From FW021-bin31 sp036278455 (GTDB lineage: Bacteria > Bacteroidota > Bacteroidia > Chitinophagales > Chitinophagaceae): a DNA stretch of 9,370 nucleotides. Position 1 is the first letter of the stretch. The number at the start of each line of letters is the position of its first letter. The translations under genes were made by a program, and so were the position numbers. The stretch spans positions 1 through 9,370 of the forward strand of contig DASULB010000523.1 in NCBI GenBank assembly GCA_036278455.1, written 5' to 3'. This document shows positions 1 to 5,410 of the stretch, one piece after another. The notes below the pieces were generated by a model. That model ran no database searches, was not told the DNA's origin, and saw nothing but the letters and a program-made list of their open reading frames with translations.

Positions 1-777
1 ATTCCCTATAATGATATCTGGGGGGTAGGTTTGCTGGCGCTCTATGACCAAACCGGTGGGGGGGGGCTGCGCAGCACCTATGTCGGGCTCTCTACCGCTT
101 ATCATAAAGGACTGGACGCCGAAGGACTGCAAAGCATTGCCGTAGGGTTTCAGGTGGCGCTGGTGCAGAAACGGCTTGATTATTCCAAACTGGTATTTGA
201 GAACCAGCTGACCAATCAGGGTTTTGACCCTACGGTGCCCAGTGGCGAATATTTTGCTAATTCTTCCGTCTCTTATCCGGATTACAACATCGGCCTGCTG
301 TACAACGCCAGCATAGGCAAGTTCGGGAACCTCTACGCGGGGGCTTCCTATTATCATCTTTCCACCCCTAATGAATCCTTTCTGGGGCAAAGCTACCCGT
401 TGCATACAAGGTTAACATTGCATGGAGGCGGTGGATTCGCACCCACTCCCCTTACACGTGTTTATTTGAGCGGTTTATACATGCAGCAATCGGGAGCGAC
501 TGAGATTGACTTTGGAGGAGCCTTTGGCTTTGTCATCAATGGATTGCCCATGAACGCCAATCTTTTTTATATCGGGGGCTGGTACCGCTGGAATGACGCC
601 ATTAATCCCTATGTGGGTTTTGAGGTAAATAAACTGCACATTGGCATCAGCTATGATGTCAATGTATCTTCCCTCCGCCCCGCCTCTAATTACCGGGGAG
701 GGATAGAACTGTCATTGATCTATATTTTGCAGCACGGTAATCCGGATGATGATAAGATTAACTGCCCGAAGTTCTGA
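1..777 (+). CDS. PorP/SprF family type IX secretion-associated outer membrane protein (5' end missing)
   Basis: The reading frame is open from base 1, so the gene starts outside the window; 258 residues are visible. Family members are usually a little over 300 residues, so the signal peptide and first strands are missing. PorP/SprF proteins are outer-membrane beta-barrels; PorP itself works with the PorK/L/M/N type IX secretion core, and many paralogues accompany gliding or adhesin genes. Seen here (counting from base 1): a Gly-rich turn near residues 18-23, LDYSKL at 59-64, GFDP at 74-77, YPDYN at 92-96, NESFLG at 124-129, alternating polar/aromatic strand-like segments throughout, and a C-terminal CPKF that matches the family's usual CPRF ending. 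Which paralogue it is, and whether it serves secretion proper, cannot be told without the upstream neighbours. Codons 20-22 are GGG GGG GGG and form part of a nine-G run. Family assignment is firm. Confidence 0.9.
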   Translation: MPYNDIWGVGLLALYDQTGGGGLRSTYVGLSTAYHKGLDAEGLQSIAVGFQVALVQKRLDYSKLVFENQLTNQGFDPTVPSGEYFANSSVSYPDYNIGLLYNASIGKFGNLYAGASYYHLSTPNESFLGQSYPLHTRLTLHGGGGFAPTPLTRVYLSGLYMQQSGATEIDFGGAFGFVINGLPMNANLFYIGGWYRWNDAINPYVGFEVNKLHIGISYDVNVSSLRPASNYRGGIELSLIYILQHGNPDDDKINCPKF

Positions 778-799
778 GGGTAACAACCCTTGTTTTTTT
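777..799 (+). terminator. Rho-independent terminator of the porP-like gene
   Basis: AGGGT (777-781), loop AACA and ACCCT (786-790) form a short perfect stem, followed by TG and seven T residues (793-799). The stem begins at the last base of the stop codon, so termination is immediate. The stem is only five pairs, extendable by G-U pairs at the base, so efficiency may be moderate. The T-rich side overlaps the putative -33 element of the next gene. Confidence 0.7.
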
Positions 800-819
800 G
801 GAAGTGTTTCTTACCTTTA
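790..819 (+). promoter_or_regulatory. Bacteroidota-type promoter for the PAS-LuxR gene
   Basis: TTG at 790-792, a 19-base spacer and TACCTTTA at 812-819 match the Bacteroidota primary-sigma pattern (TTG, about 19-21 bases, TAnnTTTG) with one mismatch in the last base. Spacing and the TACC core are the same as in the purL promoter at 5648-5677. The predicted transcript would start near 826 and leave a leader of a little under 40 nt before the ATG at 863. Identified by eye only. Confidence 0.55.
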
Positions 820-862
820 TCAGCAAGGGAATAATCTCCGGATTGTCCTTCTTTAATCAACC

Positions 863-1579
863 ATGGCCGATATTTTACCTACAACAACAGAAAAGAGTAT
901 TCTTCCCGGGATTTTTGACGGCGCGCAACCTCTCACCAGCGTGGGGAAGGATATTCCGTTAGACAGGGAAATATTAAACAATGTTCCCGCCCTCATCCAT
1001 ATCCGCGATCAGCAAACCGGGGCTATTTTATGGTGTAATGCCGCCTGGGAGCGTTTGTTGAACCTTCCTTCTGAGCAGATTGTCGCAAGAAGCAGTGAAA
1101 TCTTGAAAAACATGATACATCCCGATGATGCCCATCTGCTCCGGCTCAGCAATGAGTATTATCAGAATAAGAACATGCAGCATTTCGGGGGGGTCATCAG
1201 GGCCCGTTTTCCGGAAGGACAGGGATGGCATTGGATGGTCGGCATTTCCAGTGTGATCCGTACGGACGCCGGGGGGGTGCCTTTGGAAACCCTGGCAGTA
1301 TTTCTGGATTTTACAGAGATCATTCATACCGAAAGCCAGATCAGGGAAGCGCTCCGCGATGCGCTGAGCTGGCGCTACAGTGATATCCTGGGCAAGATCA
1401 CCAAACGGGAGCGGCAGGTGATCCGGCTGCTGGTCAAGGGCCTTAATAATGAACAGATCGCCGGAAAGCTATTCATCAGTCACCATACCGTAGAATCGCA
1501 CCGGAAAAATATCCGGATAAAACTGAATGTCAAAAATACTTCCGAGCTGATTTCCCTGGTGAAAGACATCGGAATCTGA
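863..1579 (+). CDS. PAS domain-containing LuxR-type (GerE) transcriptional regulator
   Basis: A 238-residue cytoplasmic protein, probably a one-component sensor-regulator. Residues about 38-160 read as a PAS fold: a beta start at IHIRDQQTG, WCNAAW, then a PAC-like segment with HWMVGISSVIR, and EIIHTESQI as the linker. Residues 179-238 are a LuxR/GerE helix-turn-helix: ITKRERQVIRLL, then NNEQIAGKLFIS followed by HHTVESHRKNIRIKL, the classic scaffold and recognition helices. There is no receiver domain, kinase domain or membrane segment, so any signal must reach the PAS domain directly (ligand or partner). PAS-LuxR proteins of this size are common and numerous in Bacteroidota, so targets cannot be predicted. 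It is monocistronic: its own promoter in front, and another promoter about 90 bases behind it. Adjacency to the porP-like gene may be chance. The start at 863 is the first ATG and fits the predicted transcript start. The domain call is firm; the ligand is unknown. Confidence 0.9.
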   Translation: MADILPTTTEKSILPGIFDGAQPLTSVGKDIPLDREILNNVPALIHIRDQQTGAILWCNAAWERLLNLPSEQIVARSSEILKNMIHPDDAHLLRLSNEYYQNKNMQHFGGVIRARFPEGQGWHWMVGISSVIRTDAGGVPLETLAVFLDFTEIIHTESQIREALRDALSWRYSDILGKITKRERQVIRLLVKGLNNEQIAGKLFISHHTVESHRKNIRIKLNVKNTSELISLVKDIGI

Positions 1580-1647
1580 TCAGATACGCTATGTCATGCT
1601 GTAATATAATGTTTAGTGTTGCGGTAATGTGCGGTTATTCAACAAAA

Positions 1648-1668
1648 AACCCCCATAAATGGGGATTG
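1648..1668 (-). terminator. Hairpin with T-tract when read on the minus strand (probable terminator)
   Basis: CCCCA (1651-1655), loop TAAA and TGGGG (1660-1664) form a perfect stem. Read on the minus strand it is followed by GTTTTTTG (complement of 1643-1650), the normal layout of an intrinsic terminator. On the plus strand the downstream sequence is not T-rich, so it is a poor terminator for the PAS-LuxR gene. It would stop minus-strand transcription running past the DNA glycosylase gene through the small gene before it becomes antisense to the regulator. Confidence 0.45.
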
Positions 1669-1696
1669 TCAGTTTCTTATAAGTGACTTACTTTTG
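1666..1696 (+). promoter_or_regulatory. Bacteroidota-type promoter for the small gene at 1819
   Basis: TTG at 1666-1668, a 20-base spacer and TACTTTTG at 1689-1696, a full match to TAnnTTTG. The transcript would begin near 1703, giving a leader of about 110 nt, which is long for the phylum. The -33 element starts two bases after the hairpin at 1651-1664. Confidence 0.6.
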
Positions 1697-1728
1697 GCGG
1701 TCCTTTTTTGGAAGAAATAACCCAATCC

Positions 1729-1750
1729 ATACCTATTGTATACCTATTGT
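1729..1750 (+). repeat. Tandem 11-bp direct repeat in the small-gene leader
   Basis: ATACCTATTGT occurs twice in perfect tandem (1729-1739 and 1740-1750). Eleven bases is close to one DNA helical turn, so two copies would present the same face to a bound protein. It lies downstream of the predicted transcript start, where a bound repressor or an RNA-level control could act. Its role is not known, and a two-copy repeat can also arise by a simple duplication. Confidence 0.6.
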
Positions 1751-1818
1751 GTTAGAAAATCAGCAGGCCCCGGCCTTAACAGGAACACTTATTTTCAACG
1801 CCCCCTAGGAAGATGTTT

Positions 1819-2046
1819 ATGAACATGGAGAATAACGACAATCCCGAGAGAGATAAAATTGTAAAATTGTTATCTTTAAATAGTGAGGATCATGATACGA
1901 TTTCATCGCATTATCAACGACAACGGGATACCTATCAGGACCAAATGAGACGTGCGGCCAACATCACAGATCGCATCAAGCTGCAAAACATGATGATTGC
2001 CCTGGATGATGCCTTTTTGGACTACCAATCCAGTTTGCACAAGTGA
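1819..2046 (+). CDS. Small hydrophilic protein of unknown function
   Basis: I do not recognise this protein. It is 75 residues from the ATG at 1819, or 77 from the ATG at 1813. I prefer 1819 because AGGAAG at 1807-1812 would then be six bases upstream, an ordinary Shine-Dalgarno distance, whereas it abuts the 1813 codon; such signals are weakly used in this phylum, so this is not decisive. The product is highly charged, has no signal peptide or membrane segment, and reads as two amphipathic helices: an N-terminal half rich in Asp, Glu, His and Arg, then a more hydrophobic helix with KLQNMMIALDDAFLDY. That is typical of a small soluble helical-bundle or adaptor protein. Support for being real comes from the well-placed promoter and leader, normal codon use, and a 3' end only 19 bases from the convergent glycosylase gene. 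Confidence 0.6.
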   Translation: MNMENNDNPERDKIVKLLSLNSEDHDTISSHYQRQRDTYQDQMRRAANITDRIKLQNMMIALDDAFLDYQSSLHK

Positions 2047-2065
2047 CTTCCCCGCATTTCCCTTT

Positions 2066-2677
2066 TCACAAACCCTTTCCCTTGCTCAGGTACGGATTCC
2101 CTTTAAGCAGAAAACGGTAAGGCAATAAGGCATCCTGTCCCGCGTAAGCCACTCCCACACGCGTACAGGCGGAGATATCGTCTTCTGGGATTGTTATATC
2201 CCCGTCCTCTATCCAGACAGGCGAATTCCGGATCAGGCTCATGCCGGTCTGTGCGGTGGAAATACCCAGTGCCCTGGTCAGGTTACCGGGACCCGCGGTA
2301 AGGGTGTGATCAACACGCGGCTTTTTACAGCGTTCCAACATAAGGGTGGTGCCTTCCAGAGGCTCCAGTGCGCGTATCAGGATGGCATGGGGGCGGTTTT
2401 TCGGGCTGGCGACGACATTAAACATCTGATGAATGCCATAACAAAGATACACGTAAGCCAGCCCGCCTTCCGCGTACATCACTTCCGTACGTGCCGTCCT
2501 CCGCAGTCCATACGCATGGGAAGCGCGGTCGATACCGCCCAGATAAGCTTCTGTTTCTACGATCATGCCCGCGGTTCTCTTGCCGTCAAAACAGGTGACC
2601 AGTTTTTTTCCGATCAATTCACGTGATACCCGTACCGCATCATCACGGATATAAAAGGATTTTGGAAGTCTGCTCAT
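2066..2677 (-). CDS. 3-methyladenine DNA glycosylase, AAG/MPG family
   Basis: A base-excision repair enzyme that flips out and removes alkylated or deaminated purines (3-methyladenine, hypoxanthine and others) from DNA. The protein is 203 residues from the ATG at 2677, the usual length for bacterial members. The longer frame up to 2722 adds an atypical Lys/Phe-rich stretch and is not preferred. Seen: VETEAY around residues 40-45, where Glu43 and Tyr45 match human AAG Glu125 and Tyr127; His54 matching His136; then YVYLCYGIHQMFNVV with the conserved Asn, ILIRALEP with the conserved Arg, and TAGPGNLTRALGI near the C-terminal third. All key positions are present, so it should be active. It is divergent from the SAM methyltransferase at 2740, with 62 bases between their starts, and convergent with the small gene at 1819. 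It sits alone, outside any visible repair operon. Confidence 0.95.
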   Translation of the reverse strand: MSRLPKSFYIRDDAVRVSRELIGKKLVTCFDGKRTAGMIVETEAYLGGIDRASHAYGLRRTARTEVMYAEGGLAYVYLCYGIHQMFNVVASPKNRPHAILIRALEPLEGTTLMLERCKKPRVDHTLTAGPGNLTRALGISTAQTGMSLIRNSPVWIEDGDITIPEDDISACTRVGVAYAGQDALLPYRFLLKGNPYLSKGKGL

Positions 2678-2739
2678 GAATAAATGGATATTTTGCTTTA
2701 TTTTGTAAAAATACATCATCAATCCTTATAACCACGCCC

Positions 2740-3456
2740 ATGCATCCTATCAAAGGATCTCTTTATTTAATTCCCAGCCTGTTGAGTCCGGATACGGCGA
2801 AGATGATGCCGCCCTATATTGCCGAAGTAGTAAATAACCTGCATCATTTTTTTGTGGAAAACGAAAGGAGTGCCCGGCGTTTTCTAAAAGTATTAGATCC
2901 GGCTATCACCATTGATGACCGGCATTTTTGTGTAATGGATGCCCACCATCCGCCCGATACCCGTCAATTGGACGGGTGGTTGAAAACGGGCCTCAGCGTC
3001 GGGGTGATCAGTGAAGCGGGCTATCCCTGTATCGCGGATCCAGGAAATGTGCTGGCCAGGGAAGCACACCGGCTGGGTGCCCGGGTAATCCCCCTGGTCG
3101 GGCCAAACGCCATGCTGATGGCACTCGCGGCGTCCGGGTTTAATGGTCAGCGGTTTTGCTTTTCCGGCTATGTTCCCATCAAAGGCCCTGAGCGGGTCAC
3201 CATCCTCAAAGCACTCGAGAAAAAAGCCCTGTCGACGGGAGAAACGCAGATATTTATGGAAACGCCATACCGTAACAACGCATTGCTTAGCGATATCATC
3301 CAATACCTGCATGCACAAACGATGCTTTGCGTTGCCGCCGATATTACCGCGCCCACCGAATTTATCAGCACCCGTTCCATCAGGGAATGGCAGGGAAACC
3401 TACCTGACCTGCATAAACGACCGGCTGTATTTTTACTCAACCGCTCAAAGGCTTAA
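2740..3456 (+). CDS. SAM-dependent methyltransferase, tetrapyrrole methylase/RsmI-like fold
   Basis: A 238-residue cytoplasmic protein with the tetrapyrrole methylase (CbiF/RsmI) fold. It starts with GSLYLIPSLL where RsmI has a G-x-L-Y-x-V-x-T-P strand. It carries ENERSARRFL near residues 46-55, like the RsmI Ala/Glu-rich segment. ISEAGYPCIADPG near 90-102 corresponds to RsmI's SDAGTPGISDPG loop, and PLVGPNAMLMALAASGF follows near 112-129. GYVPIKGPER and IFMETPYRN complete the set. RsmI 2'-O-methylates C1402 of 16S rRNA. The altered glycine loop (EAGYP rather than DAGTP) and the shorter length suggest the separate Bacteroidota paralogue rather than RsmI, so no symbol is given; the substrate is unknown and could be rRNA or another target. 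Its 3' end is 13 bases from the convergent trmH gene. Confidence 0.85.
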   Translation: MHPIKGSLYLIPSLLSPDTAKMMPPYIAEVVNNLHHFFVENERSARRFLKVLDPAITIDDRHFCVMDAHHPPDTRQLDGWLKTGLSVGVISEAGYPCIADPGNVLAREAHRLGARVIPLVGPNAMLMALAASGFNGQRFCFSGYVPIKGPERVTILKALEKKALSTGETQIFMETPYRNNALLSDIIQYLHAQTMLCVAADITAPTEFISTRSIREWQGNLPDLHKRPAVFLLNRSKA

Positions 3457-3469
3457 ACGGCATATCCTC

Positions 3470-4087
3470 TCAGGTTAGGGTAGAGGAGCGCCCTTCCGTA
3501 TCCCCCGCGGTGAGCTCCCATTGTTGTTTGAGCTGGCGAAGAGACTGGCCGGTCAAACGGGGATGATCATAATGTCCGGCAAGGGATTTTTGCCGGAAGG
3601 CTTCGTACAGTGTGACGGCGCAGGCTACTGAAATATTCAGTGACCGGATAATGCCGGTTTGCGGAATGATGAAATTACCGTCCGCCAGTTTGCTGGCTTC
3701 TTCGCTGACACCATCCCTTTCATTCCCGAAAACAAGCGCGACCGACCGGGTAAAGTTTAGGTCGAATAGCGGGAGCGAATCATCCGAAAGCCTGGTGGTA
3801 TAAACAGTCTCATAATGTTTTCGTAATTCAATAAAACAGGCGTTTATATCGGAGAACGGGTGGATGGTCACCCATTTGGCAGCGCTTGATGAACTTTTTT
3901 TGCCCCATTTACTATGCGACGGGATACGCGTATTGAGAATATAAATATCCTGGACGCCCACTGCGTCACAGGTCCGCATCACCGCGGAGATATTGTGCGG
4001 GTCGAAGACGTTTTCCATCACCACGGTCAGGTCCGGCTGCCGCTTATTGAGTACCGCCGATAGGCGTTGTTCTCTTTGGGGAGTCAT
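3470..4087 (-). CDS. trmH: tRNA (guanosine(18)-2'-O)-methyltransferase TrmH, SPOUT family
   Basis: Transfers methyl from SAM to the 2'-O of G18 in the tRNA D-loop. The protein is 205 residues from the ATG at 4087 (MTPQREQRL), which aligns with the start of E. coli TrmH; the open frame extends to 4165 but the extra N-terminus has no family counterpart. Seen: RQPDLTVVMENVFDPHNISA at about residues 16-35, SPOUT motif 1 with Asn32 and the catalytic Arg38; motif 2 LVFGNERDGVS; and motif 3 IPQTGIIRSLNISVA with the knotted SAM-binding loop and a following YEA helix. The E. coli protein is longer (229), the difference lying in the C-terminal tail, where this one ends in a short Arg/Ser/Thr-rich stretch. 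The QPDLT and IRSLN signatures favour TrmH over TrmL or RlmB, and it lacks RlmB's N-terminal L30-like domain. It is convergent with the methyltransferase gene and divergent from EamA. Confidence 0.88.
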   Translation of the reverse strand: MTPQREQRLSAVLNKRQPDLTVVMENVFDPHNISAVMRTCDAVGVQDIYILNTRIPSHSKWGKKSSSSAAKWVTIHPFSDINACFIELRKHYETVYTTRLSDDSLPLFDLNFTRSVALVFGNERDGVSEEASKLADGNFIIPQTGIIRSLNISVACAVTLYEAFRQKSLAGHYDHPRLTGQSLRQLKQQWELTAGDTEGRSSTLT

Positions 4088-4233
4088 GGGTGATATTTTG
4101 ATAAAAGGCACAATGTACAAACCGAAAGATTCAAAATAAGTGTAAAAAATTGGAATGACCCCCACAAATGCCTATTATTATGCAACAAGCAGTATCTTTA
4201 TGTTGACTGTTGACCTACTTGAAACATCACCCT

Positions 4234-4668
4234 ATGAACTGGATTTACCTGGCGCTGCTCACCGCCTGCTTCTATGCACTTTACAACATTTTCATTAAAA
4301 TGGCTTCGGGACATATTCATGAGATCACAGGAGCCGTGATCCTGCAGGTCGTGGCTTTCGTGATCGGCGGCCTATGGCTTATTTATCTGAAAATGAAAGG
4401 AGTCCCCACTGAAGTTACTTCAAAAGGGATCGGGCTTGCTGTATTGGCGGGCATTTTTGTGGGCCTTGCCGAGATTTTCTCTTTCCTGGTTTTTTCCAAG
4501 GGCGTGCCGGCGTCCGCCGGTATCCCGGTAATCATTGGCGGTTCGGTGCTCATCGCGGCGGCGATTGGTTTTCTCTGGCTAAGGGAGACACTAACACTGT
4601 CCAACTTACTGGGATTGGCACTGATCGTAGCCGGGATATGGTTATTGTCGCGTAAACCCGGCATATAA
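4234..4668 (+). CDS. Single-domain (half-size) EamA family transporter
   Basis: A 144-residue inner-membrane protein of the drug/metabolite transporter superfamily. Five hydrophobic segments can be read at about residues 3-22, 31-52, 66-87, 95-115 and 122-139. The protein ends with the typical EamA signature: GFLWLRETLTLSNLLGLALI, with the conserved Glu of the R-E motif and a closing glycine-rich helix. Canonical EamA transporters have two such domains and ten helices in roughly 300 residues; this carries only one, so it would need to dimerise, as the small multidrug resistance proteins do. Intact half-size EamA proteins are known, so this need not be a truncation. The ATG at 4234 is preferred over the upstream TTG at 4210, because the first helix then begins at the N-terminus. 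Substrate unknown. The M13 remnant begins at its stop codon. Confidence 0.85.
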   Translation: MNWIYLALLTACFYALYNIFIKMASGHIHEITGAVILQVVAFVIGGLWLIYLKMKGVPTEVTSKGIGLAVLAGIFVGLAEIFSFLVFSKGVPASAGIPVIIGGSVLIAAAIGFLWLRETLTLSNLLGLALIVAGIWLLSRKPGI

Positions 4669-4907
4669 TCCCTGGCAACGCTATTTTCTGAGTTATGCCA
4701 TGGGGTTGGATGGGGAAAACACATGAGCAAGGATTGTTCCGTCAGGTACTCAGCGATGTACACGCCCCCGCGAAATTCCGTGTGAACGGGCCGATGCGTG
4801 ACATCCCCGACTTTTGTGAGGCCTTCGATGTGAAGCCAGGTGAGCAGATGTGGCGACTGACAGCCTCAGGGCGAAAGTGGGGTGATTTGTTTGCGGCAAT
4901 AAAATAA
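4667..4907 (+). pseudogene. C-terminal remnant of an M13 (neprilysin/PepO-type) metallopeptidase, frameshifted
   Basis: Two pieces in different frames together read like the last 75 or so residues of an M13 peptidase. The first piece (4667-4705) reads NPWQRYFLSYAMG; after a one-base shift near 4706 the second (4707-4907) reads WMGKTHEQGLFRQVLSDVHA followed by PAKFRVNGPMRDIPDFCEAF and then DVKPGEQMWR. The A-K-F-R-V-N-G-P and F-x-E-A-F-x-V-K-P-G-x-x-M signatures are the hallmark of M13 C-termini. Intact members are around 650-700 residues; the catalytic HExxH and ExxxD motifs lie in the missing part, so the fragment cannot be an enzyme. The end is also degraded: an intact protein normally closes soon after the MWR-type motif with a short basic/aromatic tail, whereas here the frame runs on as LTASGRKWGDLFAAIK. 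An ATG at 4695 could give a 70-residue peptide, but it starts out of frame with the family and is unlikely to be a real start. Confidence 0.75.
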
Positions 4908-4939
4908 TTGAGGATATAGGTATTTTGTCGTAAATTGAG

Positions 4940-5410
4940 ATGGCACCATTAATATTTTCTGTCATGCAGGGGATCATCCATAGCACGTTTTTTAACGCCG
5001 ACATCCTCGCAGGGTTGATTTTCCTGCTGATGGGATGGATGATCAGCTCATTTCCACCCAAAAACAGGAAGAAGATATATGGTTACCGTAGTTTTCTTTC
5101 TACGCGTAATCACGACACCTGGGTGGCAGCCAACCAGTTCGCGGGCAGTCATTCCCTCAGGATCGCCTGCGTACTGATCGGAATCGGCATCGTGATCGGA
5201 TTTTTATTCAACAGTCAAAATAACTGGTATTATCTGTTTTCGGTAGGGGCCGTCATTATCGCCGCAATGAATCTCCGCGGAGAGACGGAATGGTATTTAT
5301 CCCAGCATTTTGAGGAAAACGGAGAAAGGAAATTCAACCCGGGACATGGGAAACGCTTGGAGGGATTGTCACCCGACGGCTCATCGTCCCGTGCGGATAA
5401 GAGTGCGTGA
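4940..5410 (+). CDS. SdpI-family membrane protein
   Basis: A 156-residue integral membrane protein. The SdpI signature lies right after the first helix: PPKNRKKIYGYRS at residues 39-51 followed by TWVAANQFAG at 60-69, matching the family's P-x-N-x-x-Y-G-Y-R and W-x-x-A-N pattern. Hydrophobic helices are visible at about 22-38, 73-90 and 96-112, then TEWYLSQHFEENGERK, the usual family end. A further tail of about 26 polar residues rich in Ser, Gly, Asp and Lys is not typical. The family takes its name from the Bacillus subtilis immunity protein to the SdpC toxin, but most members, including this single-domain one, have no known toxin partner; none is visible here. An alternative start at Met9 (4964) is possible. 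No clean promoter match was found. Family call firm, role unknown. Confidence 0.85.
   Translation: MAPLIFSVMQGIIHSTFFNADILAGLIFLLMGWMISSFPPKNRKKIYGYRSFLSTRNHDTWVAANQFAGSHSLRIACVLIGIGIVIGFLFNSQNNWYYLFSVGAVIIAAMNLRGETEWYLSQHFEENGERKFNPGHGKRLEGLSPDGSSSRADKSA

Noticed and set aside
2306..2626. Plus-strand open frame opposite the DNA glycosylase
   Set aside because: Lies wholly within a conserved gene whose active-site residues are all intact.
2740..3456. Naming the methyltransferase rsmI
   Set aside because: Loop residues and length differ from RsmI, and Bacteroidota carry a distinct paralogue of this fold; the symbol would over-claim.
4201..4214. TGTTGAC twice in tandem before the EamA gene as an operator
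   Set aside because: A seven-base two-copy repeat is short enough to arise by chance, and no promoter could be placed near it.
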